A DNA stretch of 34,974 nucleotides from assembly GCA_016292805.1 (NCBI GenBank), contig JAEDFM010000025.1, positions 1-34,974 on the forward strand, read 5' to 3'. The translations under genes and the position numbers were made by a program. This DNA comes from Treponema sp. (lineage in GTDB: Bacteria; Spirochaetota; Spirochaetia; Treponematales; Treponemataceae). Position 1 is the first letter of the stretch; every line of letters begins with the position of its first letter. The notes beneath the pieces are model-generated. The model saw only the letters and a program-made list of their open reading frames with translations, did not search any database and was not told the origin of the DNA. Positions 1 to 8,983 of this stretch are shown piece after piece.

Positions 1-54
1 AAACTCGAGACTTAAAATAGATGGCGAAATTTTAGCCATCTATTTTAAACGTTC
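1..54. repeat. 54-bp terminal inverted repeat, left copy, with hairpin
   Basis: This stretch matches the reverse complement of 34883-34936 at 51 of 54 positions. Its core is a hairpin: a 14-bp stem (12-25 with 35-48) around a 9-nt loop, with GATGGC and GCCATC at the loop-proximal end. Two of the three differences between copies (positions 18 and 42) are partners in the stem, so pairing is kept in both. The A-rich 5' arm and T-rich 3' arm could make it a bidirectional terminator. The repeat starts at base 1, so it may continue outside the window. Confidence 0.9.
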
Positions 55-113
55 TATATACAACAACGAATTACAGATAGAATTTACTTTGTATGAAAAA
101 AATCGGTTATATA

Positions 114-140
114 TTTACAGAAAAAATAATAGTGTATACT
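114..140 (+). promoter_or_regulatory. Candidate promoter of the MFS gene, leaderless type
   Basis: TTTACA (114-119) and TATACT (135-140) are separated by 15 bp, slightly short. The -10-like hexamer ends 8 nt before ATG 149 and there is no Shine-Dalgarno sequence, so the transcript may begin at or next to the start codon. This is a motif reading only. Confidence 0.35.
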
Positions 141-148
141 TTTATCGT

Positions 149-1360
149 ATGGAAAATTCAAAACCAAAAAACTATAAAAAGACACTTCTGGCCTGTTATT
201 TAGGCTTTATTACACAGGCAATTGTTGCAAACTTTGCACCTCTTTTATTTCTTACTTTCCACAGAGATTACAACATCCCATTGGGACAAATTGCACTTAT
301 TCCTACTGCCTTCTTTTTTACACAGCTGGTGGTAGACATTTTCTGCGCAAAATTTGTAGATAAGATTGGTTACAGACTCAGTATTGTTGTTTCCGAATTT
401 TTTTCTGCAGCAGGTTTAATCTGTCTGGGATTTTTACCAGATATTCTTCCATCTGCCTTTGCCGGTATAATGATTAGCGTAGTTCTTTACGCGGTTGGTG
501 CCGGGCTTATTGAAGTACTTTGCAGTCCTATTGTAGAAGCCTGCCCTTTTGAAAATAAAGAAGCTACCATGAGCTTGCTCCACAGCTTTTACTGCTGGGG
601 ATGGGTTGGTGTTACTTTAATTTCTACTGCCTTATTCACAATTTTTGGAATTGAAAACTGGAGATTTGTTGCCTGCTTCTGGGCTATTGTTCCTTTATAT
701 AACATCTACAACTTTGCTACCTGTCCAATTGAGCATCTTGTAGATGATGGAAAAGGATTGACTATTCTTCAACTTTTTAAGTCTCCTTTATTCTGGATTG
801 CAGTTGTGTTAATGGTTTGCTCCGGCGCATCTGAAATTTCTATGGCTCAGTGGGCATCTGCCTTTGTAGAATCTGGAATTGGACTTTCTAAAACCTTCTG
901 TGATCTGGTTGGTCCATGTTTATTTGGAATTACAATGGGTATTTGCCGCGTGTTCTATGGTAAGTTTGGAGAAAAAGTTGATTTGATGAAGTTTATGATT
1001 GGCTCTGGCATTATGTGCTTGGGTTGTTATATTCTTGCTTCGATTTTCCAAAATCCTGTTGTTGCATTAATTGGCTGTATTTTGTGCGGATTTTCGGTTG
1101 GTATAATGTGGCCAGGCACTTTAAGTATTTCTTCAAAAAAGATTCCTACTGGCGGAACTGCAATGTTTGCACTTTTAGCCATGGCTGGAGATTTAGGTGG
1201 TTCTTTAGGACCAAGTACAGTTGGTATTATTTCCCAGAAAGCAGGAGATAACTTACAAAAAGGCTTGTTCTTTGGTGGAATCTTTCCTGTAGTAATGATT
1301 ATCTTCCTTATAATTTTAAAATTCACAGGTAACAAAAATGACAGAAGAATTGAACAATAA
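149..1360 (+). CDS. MFS transporter, 12 membrane segments
   Basis: This encodes a 403-residue inner-membrane carrier of the major facilitator superfamily. About twelve hydrophobic segments are visible, with the cytoplasmic loop motif D71-K-I-G-Y-R76 after the second. The fold and length fit sugar or metabolite permeases of the fucose-permease-like group, but the substrate cannot be read. The frame is open from ATG 89, but I chose ATG 149: it puts a short charged N-terminus directly before membrane segment 1, and a -10-like TATACT ends 8 nt upstream. Neither start has a ribosome binding site. The 3' end overlaps the next gene by 23 bp, so the two are probably translationally coupled. Confidence 0.85.
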   Translation: MENSKPKNYKKTLLACYLGFITQAIVANFAPLLFLTFHRDYNIPLGQIALIPTAFFFTQLVVDIFCAKFVDKIGYRLSIVVSEFFSAAGLICLGFLPDILPSAFAGIMISVVLYAVGAGLIEVLCSPIVEACPFENKEATMSLLHSFYCWGWVGVTLISTALFTIFGIENWRFVACFWAIVPLYNIYNFATCPIEHLVDDGKGLTILQLFKSPLFWIAVVLMVCSGASEISMAQWASAFVESGIGLSKTFCDLVGPCLFGITMGICRVFYGKFGEKVDLMKFMIGSGIMCLGCYILASIFQNPVVALIGCILCGFSVGIMWPGTLSISSKKIPTGGTAMFALLAMAGDLGGSLGPSTVGIISQKAGDNLQKGLFFGGIFPVVMIIFLIILKFTGNKNDRRIEQ

Positions 1361-2165
1361 ATATGAAGCCCTTAAAAATTATTTTAAAGATTTAGGTAGT
1401 GCTGCAATTGCATTTTCCAGCGGTGTAGATTCAACTCTTATGCTTAAGGTTGCCCATGATGTTTTAGGCCATAAAGCTATAGCAATTACAGCCCGCTCCC
1501 ATTCCTTCCCTGTCCGCGAAAAAATAGAAGCTGAAGATTTTTGCCATAAGGAAGGCATTAAACATATATTTATAGAAACAAATGAACTGGAAATTCCAGG
1601 ATTCAAAGAAAATCCTAAAAATCGCTGCTATCTTTGCAAACGGGAAATTTTTTATTCAATCATAGAAGCTGCCAGCCAGAATGGTATTACTTATGTTTGC
1701 GAAGGCAGTAACTTAGATGATGATGGAGATTACCGTCCTGGTTTGCAGGCAATTGCTGAGCTTGGTGTAAAAAGTCCACTTAGGGAATGTAACCTGTGGA
1801 AAAGTGAAATCAGAGCAATTTCCAAAGAACTGGGGCTGGGCACCTGGAAAAAGCAGAGTTTTGCCTGTCTTTCAACCCGCTTTGTTTACGGCGAAACAAT
1901 TACAGCCAAAAAGCTTGATATGATAGATAAAGCTGAACAGCTTCTTTTAGATTTAGGTCTTACTCAGGAGCGAGTCCGTATCCACAGTTTAAAAACCGGC
2001 CAAACTGACGGAACCATTGCCAGAATAGAAGTTAATCCAGATGAATTTCCAAAGATTATGGAAAACAAAGAACAGATTGTTTCTACATTTAAAACCCTTG
2101 GCTTTAATTATGTTTCCCTTGATTTGCAGGGGTACAGAACTGGCAGCATGAACGAAACAATATAA
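1338..2165 (+). CDS. larE: ATP-dependent sacrificial sulfur transferase LarE
   Basis: This 275-residue protein is of the LarE family, which supplies sulfur to the pyridinium bis-thiocarboxylate precursor of the nickel-pincer cofactor of lactate racemase. A PP-loop ATP-pyrophosphatase motif, S27-S-G-V-D-S32, lies near the N-terminus. C177 sits in the family's ACLxTR segment, where the sacrificial cysteine lies in some LarE proteins. C97 and C100 form an extra CxxC (RCYLCK). Three cysteines in these places are known from the [4Fe-4S] type of LarE, which does not need to destroy its own cysteine; that assignment is inference. The gene starts inside the MFS gene and has only a weak AGGTAA ahead of it. 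No larA, larB or larC is present in the window. Confidence 0.88.
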   Translation: MTEELNNKYEALKNYFKDLGSAAIAFSSGVDSTLMLKVAHDVLGHKAIAITARSHSFPVREKIEAEDFCHKEGIKHIFIETNELEIPGFKENPKNRCYLCKREIFYSIIEAASQNGITYVCEGSNLDDDGDYRPGLQAIAELGVKSPLRECNLWKSEIRAISKELGLGTWKKQSFACLSTRFVYGETITAKKLDMIDKAEQLLLDLGLTQERVRIHSLKTGQTDGTIARIEVNPDEFPKIMENKEQIVSTFKTLGFNYVSLDLQGYRTGSMNETI

Positions 2166-2235
2166 CTGTTTTTAGGAAAATCTCTTAATTCCATTATCAA
2201 AAATATAAATTATAATATGAGGATAGGAGATTAAT

Positions 2236-3561
2236 ATGTTACGAGTTGTTACAACAAAATGTGGAAAAATAGAAGGATTACCAGCTGCGGATCCTAGAAT
2301 TACATCTTTTAAGGGAATTCCTTTTGCAAAACCTCCGGTTGGAGATTTGCGTTTTCATGCTCCTGTTCCAGTAGAAAAATGGAATGACACAATTAAAGCT
2401 TACAATTTTGCACCAATTGCAGTTCAGCCTACCCCTTATTACAATCCTGATGATTTGTATTGCCGTGAATGGTCGGTTGATAAAGATATTCCTATGAGCG
2501 AAGACTGTCTGTACCTTAATGTATGGACTCCAGCTAATGCCCCAGATGAAAAACTTCCTGTTTATGTATGGATTTACGGTGGTGGATTCCAGACTGGATT
2601 TACAGCAGAAATGGAATTTGATGGTGAACGAATTGCTCGCCGCGGAATTGTTGTTGTAACTCTTTGTTACCGTCTTAATATGTTTGGCTTTATGTGCCAC
2701 CCGGAAATTTCAGCAGAAAATCCAAATGCACCAGCTAACTTTGGCTTGCTTGATCAGAGAATGGCTATGCAGTGGGTAAAAGATAACATTGAAGCCTTTG
2801 GTGGAGATGCCAGCAACATTACTATTGGAGGACAGTCTGCAGGTGGCGGAAGTGTTATTAATCAGATTCTTTATGGACCTAAAAATCTGTTTAACCGTGC
2901 AGTTTGCCATAGCGGTATGTTCCTTATGCCTGGCAACAATATTATGATTCCTCGTACTCTGGCAGAAGCAGAAAAACTTGGCGAAGATTTTTTTAATTTT
3001 GCCGGATGTAAAACTCTTGCAGAAATTCGTAAGCTTTCTACAGATCAGCTTAGAAAACTTTGGGATGAATATGGCGGATTTGGAAAATCAATTGAAACCT
3101 GGCTTCCTGTAAAAGATGATAAATTCATAAGCTACGAAATGTTTGATGCTTTAGATAAAAACAAATTCCCACAGATTCCAATGATGACTGGGTATACTAC
3201 AGACGAATTTTTGATGGGTGATGTTTGTGCCGTAAAATGTGGTATTGATGCTTACCTTGAAGCTGCAAAGAAAAATAAATCAACAGTTCCAAACTATATT
3301 TACCATTTTGATGTTGATATTCCTGGCTGGGATAATCCTGGAAAATTCCACTCTGTAGATTTGTGGTTCTGGTTTGAAACTCTGGCAAAATGCTGGCGCC
3401 CATTTACAGGAAAATGGTATGATGTTTCCCGCCAGATGTGTAATTACCTGTGCAATTTTATTAAAACCGGTGATCCAAATGGCAAGGATTGCGATGATAC
3501 TCCAATGGAAAACTGGAAACCTTACAGCACCGAAAACGACATAATCACTTTTAGAGTTTAA
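2236..3561 (+). CDS. Type B carboxylesterase (alpha/beta hydrolase)
   Basis: This 441-residue cytoplasmic esterase has no visible signal peptide. It shows the family signatures in order: SEDCLYLNVWTP (88-99), the oxyanion-hole stretch YGGG (114-117), the nucleophile elbow G-G-Q-S201-A-G-G, acid E324 in TTDEF, and H372 in the FHSVDL motif. Family members hydrolyse carboxylic esters. Lying beside a GH39 glycosidase, it may deacylate substituted plant oligosaccharides, but that is inference. TATAAT at 2211-2216 and AGGAGA at 2225-2230 precede ATG 2236. A hairpin terminator follows the stop. The length is somewhat below the roughly 500 residues usual for the family. Confidence 0.88.
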   Translation: MLRVVTTKCGKIEGLPAADPRITSFKGIPFAKPPVGDLRFHAPVPVEKWNDTIKAYNFAPIAVQPTPYYNPDDLYCREWSVDKDIPMSEDCLYLNVWTPANAPDEKLPVYVWIYGGGFQTGFTAEMEFDGERIARRGIVVVTLCYRLNMFGFMCHPEISAENPNAPANFGLLDQRMAMQWVKDNIEAFGGDASNITIGGQSAGGGSVINQILYGPKNLFNRAVCHSGMFLMPGNNIMIPRTLAEAEKLGEDFFNFAGCKTLAEIRKLSTDQLRKLWDEYGGFGKSIETWLPVKDDKFISYEMFDALDKNKFPQIPMMTGYTTDEFLMGDVCAVKCGIDAYLEAAKKNKSTVPNYIYHFDVDIPGWDNPGKFHSVDLWFWFETLAKCWRPFTGKWYDVSRQMCNYLCNFIKTGDPNGKDCDDTPMENWKPYSTENDIITFRV

Positions 3562-3566
3562 AATAG

Positions 3567-3624
3567 AAATGGGGATGTCTAATAAGATCAGCATGACCAG
3601 TCTTCCTAGACAACCCCATTTTTT
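3567..3624 (+). terminator. Hairpin terminator between convergent genes
   Basis: AATGGGG and GTCTA upstream pair with TAGAC and CCCCATT downstream across a loop of about 24 nt, with two unpaired bases on each side within the stem. A TTTTTT run follows on the + strand. It ends the carboxylesterase transcript, which converges on the GH39 gene ending at 3645. Confidence 0.7.
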
Positions 3625-3644
3625 ATTCAGATAAAGTTTCCTTC

Positions 3645-5231
3645 TTATTTTCCGTAGTTAAAATCGTAATCATAACCTCTATCAGAAGTTATGCTGGCAG
3701 GTGCAAATTCAAAATATACTACACCATGTTTTTTTACAGTTAACGAGATTTTTGATTTATCTCCGTCTGCTTCAATAACTGAAGTTTTTACCAGAGGGTT
3801 TGCTGCAGATTTTAAAAGTTCATTCTGAGCGTCTGTAGGATGTGTCCACTCACCTAAATCATGCCAAACCTTAAGTGGATTACAGCATTCTTCATCAACT
3901 GATTTTGTAAGAAGACACATTCGTCCCTGTCCCTTGTGTACAGCTGGAAGAACAACTTCAAAATCCATTTCATCTTCTTTAGTTTCTATTGTTAAATTCC
4001 AGGCAATTCCTTTGTAGGAACCTGATTTTGTTTTTACAATCACAATGTTTTTATCGCGGTAAACACAACTTTCTTCGTCTGCCTGTAAATCCTTAAAGAA
4101 CTTAAAAGTCCAGTAAGTTGGTTTTGGAATTCCACCATTTGCTAAAAGTCCAAAGCCGCCGTGGAAAGGTGTAAACGGAATTCCACGCTCTTCAAAAACA
4201 TCACCAAATGTCCAATATGAATAACCTGTTGCATAATCTCCAATTTCGGCCAGAGTTCTGGCAATGTAGGCTGCATTCAGGTTTGTGTCGTGAACAGGAC
4301 AGTTTGGAATATAAGATGTATTGAATTCTGTAATATAGAAAGGTAAGGATTTATATTCGTCAAAGCTTTCAATAATTTTGCGGCAGTCGGCCAGAGTCTG
4401 AAGAGTATAATCCAGCTCCATCATTTTTGGATATCCGTAATGACCAATGTCTTCTGGGATTTCGGTACAATAATGATGACGACTGATAAAGTCTAAAGGC
4501 AATTTGTGTTCATGACAATAGGTAAGGAAGCCTTTCATCCATTTTTCATCTGCACCACCACAAATTGCAGGGCCTCCAACCTTAAAACGCTGGTCTACAT
4601 TTTTAATTGCGGCAGAAGTCAATTCATAAAGTTTAAAATATTCGTCAATGTTTGCATCTTTCCAGAAGCCAGGAAGATTTGGCTCGTTCCATACTTCAAT
4701 TGGCCAGCTCAACACTTCCGATTCGCCGTAGCGGTCCATTAAATGGCGGAGAGTTGCCTGTACCATATTACACCATTTTGTGTAGTCGGCAGGGGGAGTT
4801 GTATTTCCTTTCCAGTAGAATACTGTATTATCGCCACTAGCCATTTTGTAAGGCATAAAACCAAGTTCCAGGAAAGGACGAATATTAAGTTCAATATAAC
4901 TGTCTACAACTCTGTCTAAATAGGTAAAATTATATTCAATGATTTTTTTGGCATTCTGTTCTACATACTCCATGTATGCTTTGTAATCTGCAAAATCCTT
5001 TGGTTCTTTAAGACCTGTTTTATCCAGATATTCCTGATAGATTCCCACATCATCACAGAACAATCCATGACCGCGGATAAATTTAAAACCTATATCCTGC
5101 TGAACAATTTTAAGCTGATCATAATATTCTTTTGTTAAAGCCAGTCCCATACGACCAGTTCCAACACAATAATTTACATTGTTGTTAAAAGGAATTTTTT
5201 CATTGCCATTAACATTGATTGAATACTTCAT
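3645..5231 (-). CDS. GH39 family glycoside hydrolase (beta-xylosidase-like)
   Basis: This 528-residue protein has the (beta/alpha)8 barrel of glycoside hydrolase family 39. The acid/base E183 lies in E-V-W-N-E183-P-N and the nucleophile E302 in YITEFN. A C-terminal beta-sandwich-like part starts near residue 400. There is no signal peptide, so it should act inside the cell on imported oligosaccharides; beta-1,4-xylosides are the usual substrate. GAGG precedes ATG 5231. The gene lies 14 bp after the MATE gene and is probably cotranscribed with it. The esterase and the GH43 gene at the far end of the window fit xylan use. Confidence 0.85.
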   Translation of the reverse strand: MKYSINVNGNEKIPFNNNVNYCVGTGRMGLALTKEYYDQLKIVQQDIGFKFIRGHGLFCDDVGIYQEYLDKTGLKEPKDFADYKAYMEYVEQNAKKIIEYNFTYLDRVVDSYIELNIRPFLELGFMPYKMASGDNTVFYWKGNTTPPADYTKWCNMVQATLRHLMDRYGESEVLSWPIEVWNEPNLPGFWKDANIDEYFKLYELTSAAIKNVDQRFKVGGPAICGGADEKWMKGFLTYCHEHKLPLDFISRHHYCTEIPEDIGHYGYPKMMELDYTLQTLADCRKIIESFDEYKSLPFYITEFNTSYIPNCPVHDTNLNAAYIARTLAEIGDYATGYSYWTFGDVFEERGIPFTPFHGGFGLLANGGIPKPTYWTFKFFKDLQADEESCVYRDKNIVIVKTKSGSYKGIAWNLTIETKEDEMDFEVVLPAVHKGQGRMCLLTKSVDEECCNPLKVWHDLGEWTHPTDAQNELLKSAANPLVKTSVIEADGDKSKISLTVKKHGVVYFEFAPASITSDRGYDYDFNYGK

Positions 5232-5245
5232 TTTTACCTCATTTA

Positions 5246-6595
5246 TTACAGCTTTCTAAGCCACTTATTACTAAACAAACGATAGATACCAATTATTGAT
5301 TTACATACCGGTTCACTAAGAATACAAAGATACACAGCCCAGAAAGGAAGATGCCATACAAGTACAGCAAGCCAGCCTAAAGGCAAAGCCAGAATCCACA
5401 TAAATCCAACATCCATAAATAAAGCAAACAATGTATCACCACCAGAACGGAAAACACCTACAACGGAAGTCATATTAAATGCGTCAAAAGAGAAAATAAG
5501 TCCGCGCATGATTATGAATACGGTTGCCATAGAAAGAACATCTGCTTCTACATTGAAAATAAAAGGCAGAGCTTTTGCCATTGGCATAATCAAAAAGCCC
5601 AGACAGAAAGCCATACAAGCAATAAAACCACACTGCTTTTTAGCCAGAACCTTTGCTTCCTCTGTTTTACCTTCTCCAATAGTTTTACCAATAATAATAG
5701 CTGTAGCATTACCACATCCCAGACAGATTGGATAAACCAAATTGGAAATACTGTTCATAATATTAAAAGAGGCAATTACCAGTGTTCCGCTGTGAGCAAA
5801 AATTGAAGACTGCATGGATATTCCACAACCCCAAAGCAATTCGTTAGCCAGTACCGGTAAACTGATTTTTGTATAATGAGCAATAAAACTTTTGTCTTTT
5901 ACAATAAAGTCCTTTAATGGTGCAGCAACTTCGTACTTTCGTAGGTATACACCGCCTACTACAATCATTGCTTCCACAATACGGGAGATTACAGTTGCAG
6001 CTGCAGCACCAATAATTCCATATGGCTGTATAATCTGAACACCATTAATCACCACTCCAAAAATAAACAGATAGTTTAAAACTGCATTTAAAAGAACAGA
6101 AGTGATTGTAGCCACTGCAGGCAGTTTAAGATGTTCTGTGTTTCTGGAAGAAACTGCAAACGAAACATTAATACCAAAAAATAAATAACTTGGCGCAACA
6201 ACTCTTAAATACTGGGCACCTCTGGTAATAACAACCTGATCATTTGAATAAATAGAAAGACACTTCTGAGGAAACAGGATGCTTACCATTGCAAACAGAA
6301 AAGTAAATAGAAAAGAAAGCTGCAGCATCATACCTGTAGTCTTGTGGATTTTTTCTATATCTTTTTTACCCCAGTACTGAGCAATAAAAATCTGACCACC
6401 AGAAGCAATTCCAAAAACACCAAGACTCATTACAAAGAAAAGCTGGTTACCCAAACCTACAGCAGCAATATCTACTGCACCAAGCTGACCAACCATAATT
6501 GTATCAAGCATGTTTACGAATGATGAAAGAAAGTCCTGTAAAATAATCGGAAATGCAATTGTAAAAAGAGGGACTAAAAAAGTTTTAGATTTCAT
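5246..6595 (-). CDS. MATE family efflux transporter
   Basis: This 449-residue inner-membrane protein has about twelve hydrophobic segments. The N-terminus carries the family pattern around NMLDTIMVGQLG (28-39), followed by GLGNQ. MATE proteins export cationic drugs or metabolites using sodium or proton gradients; the substrate cannot be inferred. The start at 6595 has no Shine-Dalgarno sequence, but TACAAT lies 7 nt upstream, so the mRNA may be leaderless. It is followed at 14 bp by the GH39 gene. A MATE exporter upstream of a glycosidase is an unusual pairing and may simply be cotranscription. Confidence 0.88.
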   Translation of the reverse strand: MKSKTFLVPLFTIAFPIILQDFLSSFVNMLDTIMVGQLGAVDIAAVGLGNQLFFVMSLGVFGIASGGQIFIAQYWGKKDIEKIHKTTGMMLQLSFLFTFLFAMVSILFPQKCLSIYSNDQVVITRGAQYLRVVAPSYLFFGINVSFAVSSRNTEHLKLPAVATITSVLLNAVLNYLFIFGVVINGVQIIQPYGIIGAAAATVISRIVEAMIVVGGVYLRKYEVAAPLKDFIVKDKSFIAHYTKISLPVLANELLWGCGISMQSSIFAHSGTLVIASFNIMNSISNLVYPICLGCGNATAIIIGKTIGEGKTEEAKVLAKKQCGFIACMAFCLGFLIMPMAKALPFIFNVEADVLSMATVFIIMRGLIFSFDAFNMTSVVGVFRSGGDTLFALFMDVGFMWILALPLGWLAVLVWHLPFWAVYLCILSEPVCKSIIGIYRLFSNKWLRKL

Positions 6596-6602
6596 AATGC
6601 TT

Positions 6603-6631
6603 ATTGTAGCAATTATTCAGACCTTTTGAAA
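6603..6631 (-). promoter_or_regulatory. Candidate leaderless-type promoter of the MATE gene
   Basis: On the minus strand TACAAT (6608-6603) ends 7 nt before ATG 6595. A weak -35-like TTTCAA (6631-6626) lies 17 bp upstream. No ribosome binding site lies between hexamer and start. Confidence 0.35.
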
Positions 6632-6644
6632 TCCAGTATTTTTA

Positions 6645-6684
6645 CTATGAAAAAACCTCTTTGATAATAAACATCAAAGAGGTT
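6645..6684 (-). terminator. Rho-independent terminator of metY-cysK
   Basis: A perfect 12-bp stem (AACCTCTTTGAT at 6654-6665 with ATCAAAGAGGTT at 6673-6684) has a 7-nt loop. On the minus strand the stem is followed by TTTTTCAT. It lies 29 bp beyond the cysK stop codon and separates that operon from the MATE gene. Confidence 0.9.
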
Positions 6685-6712
6685 GTAATTTGAAATTCTA
6701 AAAAGGCAAAAC

Positions 6713-7645
6713 TTAGTCAGCAAAAAGTGCAGTAGAAAGATAACGGTCGCCAGTATCTGGAAGCAAAACAACAATTGTCTTTCCTTTGTTTTCTGGACGT
6801 TTTGCAAGTTCAATTGCAGCCCAAACTGCAGCTCCAGCAGAAATACCAACCAGAACACCTTCTTTTTTACCAATCAATTTTCCAACTGCAAAAGCATCAT
6901 CGTTTTCTACAGGAATAATTTCATCGTAGATTTTTGTATCAAGAACTTCTGGTATAAAGCCTGCACCAATTCCCTGAATTTTATGTGCACCAGCAATACC
7001 TGTTGAAAGTACAGCTGAAGATTTTGGTTCTACAGCAACAACCTTTACACTAGGATTCTTGCTCTTAAGATATTTACCAGTTCCTGTAACAGTTCCGCCA
7101 GTACCAACACCAGCAACAAAAATATCAACCTTACCGTCTGTATCTTCCCAGATTTCTGGACCTGTAGATTCAAAATGAGCCTTAGGATTTGCAGGGTTTA
7201 CAAACTGGCCTGCAATAAAGCTGTCTGGGATTTCCTTCTGTAATTCTTCAGCCTTTGCAATAGCACCTTTCATACCTTTTGCACCTTCCGTAAGGACAAG
7301 TTCAGCACCATAAGCCTTAATAATCTGACGGCGTTCCACACTCATTGAATCTGGCATTACAATTATGATTTTATATCCCCGGGCAGCTGCTACAGAAGCA
7401 AGACCAATACCTGTGTTTCCAGAAGTTGGTTCAATAATTGTAGAACCAGCCTTTAATTTTCCACTCTGCTCAGCATCATCAAGAATAGCTTTTGCAACTC
7501 TGTCTTTTACACTTCCTGCAGGATTAAAATATTCCAATTTTGCAAGAATTGTAGCTTCAAGATTGTTTTCTTTTTCAATGTGTGAAAGTTCAAGAAGTGG
7601 TGTATGACCAATAAGCTGGTCAGCAGATTTATAAATTTTACTCAT
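6713..7645 (-). CDS. cysK: Cysteine synthase A (O-acetylserine sulfhydrylase)
   Basis: This 310-residue cytosolic enzyme joins O-acetylserine and sulfide to make cysteine. It is a fold-type II PLP enzyme: K47 in the N-P-A-G-S-V-K-D-R motif binds PLP, and T74-S-G-N-T-G79 holds the cofactor phosphate and substrate carboxylate. The length fits the family. The open frame runs further upstream, but ATG 7645 is the start because AAGGAG lies 7 nt before it and the family N-terminus begins there. It lies 31 bp downstream of metY in the same operon and is followed by a strong terminator. Confidence 0.95.
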   Translation of the reverse strand: MSKIYKSADQLIGHTPLLELSHIEKENNLEATILAKLEYFNPAGSVKDRVAKAILDDAEQSGKLKAGSTIIEPTSGNTGIGLASVAAARGYKIIIVMPDSMSVERRQIIKAYGAELVLTEGAKGMKGAIAKAEELQKEIPDSFIAGQFVNPANPKAHFESTGPEIWEDTDGKVDIFVAGVGTGGTVTGTGKYLKSKNPSVKVVAVEPKSSAVLSTGIAGAHKIQGIGAGFIPEVLDTKIYDEIIPVENDDAFAVGKLIGKKEGVLVGISAGAAVWAAIELAKRPENKGKTIVVLLPDTGDRYLSTALFAD

Positions 7646-7676
7646 AATAGAAATCTCCTTTTTATTGTTTCTAATT

Positions 7677-8963
7677 TTATATCGCCGCAAACCCATTTTC
7701 AAGGTCAGCAATAATGTCTTCGTAATGCTCAGTTCCGATTGAAAGACGAATTGTGCTCTGTGTAATTCCCTGATCTGCCAATTCTTCATCATTCAACTGG
7801 CTATGAGTTGTAGTTGCAGGATGAATAACAAGGGATTTAACATCAGCAACATTAGCAAGCAAGCTGAAAATCTTAAGATTATCAATGAACTTCCATGCAG
7901 CTTCCTTTCCACCTTTAATTTCAAAAGTAAAGATTGAAGCACCACCATTTGGGAAATATTTTTCATACAAAGCATGATCTGGATGATCTGCCAGGGAAGG
8001 ATGATTTACCTTTGCAACTTTTGGATGATTCTTTAAGAACTCAACAATTTTCTTTGTGTTTTCAACATGACGGTCCAAACGAAGTGATAAAGTTTCAGTT
8101 CCCTGAAGCAACAGGAAGGCATTGAATGGACTGATTGCAGCACCCTGATCTCGTAAAAGAATTGCGCGGATATGTGTAACAAAAGCAGCAGGTCCAGCAG
8201 CATCTGCAAAGCTGATTCCATGATAACTTGGGTTAGGTTCAGCAATTGGAGCATATTTGCCAGAAGCCTTCCAGTCAAAATTACCACCATCTACGATAAT
8301 GCCGCCAAGAGAAGTTCCGTGGCCACCAATAAACTTTGTAGCTGAATGAACCACAATATTTGCACCGTGTTCCAATGGACGGAATAGATAAGGTGTACCG
8401 AATGTGTTATCTACAACAACTGGAAGACCATGTTTTTTTGCAATTGCAGAAATTGCGTCCAGGTCTGGAATATCAGAGTTTGGATTTCCTAATGTTTCAA
8501 GATAAACAGCCTTTGTATTTGGTTTAATAGCAGCCTCAACTTCTGCCAGATTATGAGCATCTACGAAAGTTGTTTCTACACCAAAACCCTTTAATGTGTG
8601 TGCAAGAAGATTATATGAACCACCATAAATAGTTTTCTGAGCTACAATGTGGTCTCCAGCCTGAGCCAAAGCTTCAATTGCATAAGTAATTGCAGCCGCA
8701 CCAGATGCTACAGCCAAAGCAGCAACACCACCCTCCAAAGCAGCAATTCTCTTTTCCAAAACTTCCTGTGTGGAGTTTGTAAGTCGTCCATAAATATTAC
8801 CAGCATCAGCTAAACCAAAACGAGCAGCCGCATGTTCTGAATTGTGAAATACATAAGAAGTAGTCTGATAAATTGGTACTGCTCTTGAATCTGTTGTTGG
8901 GTCAGCCTGTTCCTGACCTACATGCAACTGTAATGTTTCGAAATGTAATTTACTATTTGCCAT
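7677..8963 (-). CDS. metY: O-acetylhomoserine sulfhydrylase (MetY type)
   Basis: This 428-residue PLP enzyme of the Cys/Met metabolism family (fold type I) condenses O-acetylhomoserine with sulfide to give homocysteine; some members also make cysteine. The PLP lysine is K210 in S-A-T-K-F-I-G-G-H-G, and the cofactor Asp lies in VVVDNTFGTP (182-191). Length and the insert around FDWKASGKY fit MetY rather than the shorter cystathionine synthases. The start at 8963 is set by AAAAGGAGAT just upstream; the longer open frame runs into repeat sequence and is rejected. It is first in an operon with cysK, behind a 330-nt leader with a Cys-rich leader peptide. Confidence 0.93.
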   Translation of the reverse strand: MANSKLHFETLQLHVGQEQADPTTDSRAVPIYQTTSYVFHNSEHAAARFGLADAGNIYGRLTNSTQEVLEKRIAALEGGVAALAVASGAAAITYAIEALAQAGDHIVAQKTIYGGSYNLLAHTLKGFGVETTFVDAHNLAEVEAAIKPNTKAVYLETLGNPNSDIPDLDAISAIAKKHGLPVVVDNTFGTPYLFRPLEHGANIVVHSATKFIGGHGTSLGGIIVDGGNFDWKASGKYAPIAEPNPSYHGISFADAAGPAAFVTHIRAILLRDQGAAISPFNAFLLLQGTETLSLRLDRHVENTKKIVEFLKNHPKVAKVNHPSLADHPDHALYEKYFPNGGASIFTFEIKGGKEAAWKFIDNLKIFSLLANVADVKSLVIHPATTTHSQLNDEELADQGITQSTIRLSIGTEHYEDIIADLENGFAAI

Positions 8964-8983
8964 AATTGTAATCTCCTTTTTGT

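Noticed and set aside
2278..2700. 140-codon frame opposite the carboxylesterase
   Set aside because: It is a shadow of a well-supported gene with full catalytic motifs and has no start signals of its own.
7646..7792. Longer N-terminus for CysK
   Set aside because: The extra frame overlaps metY, has no ribosome binding site and no family similarity. ATG 7645 with AAGGAG is clear.
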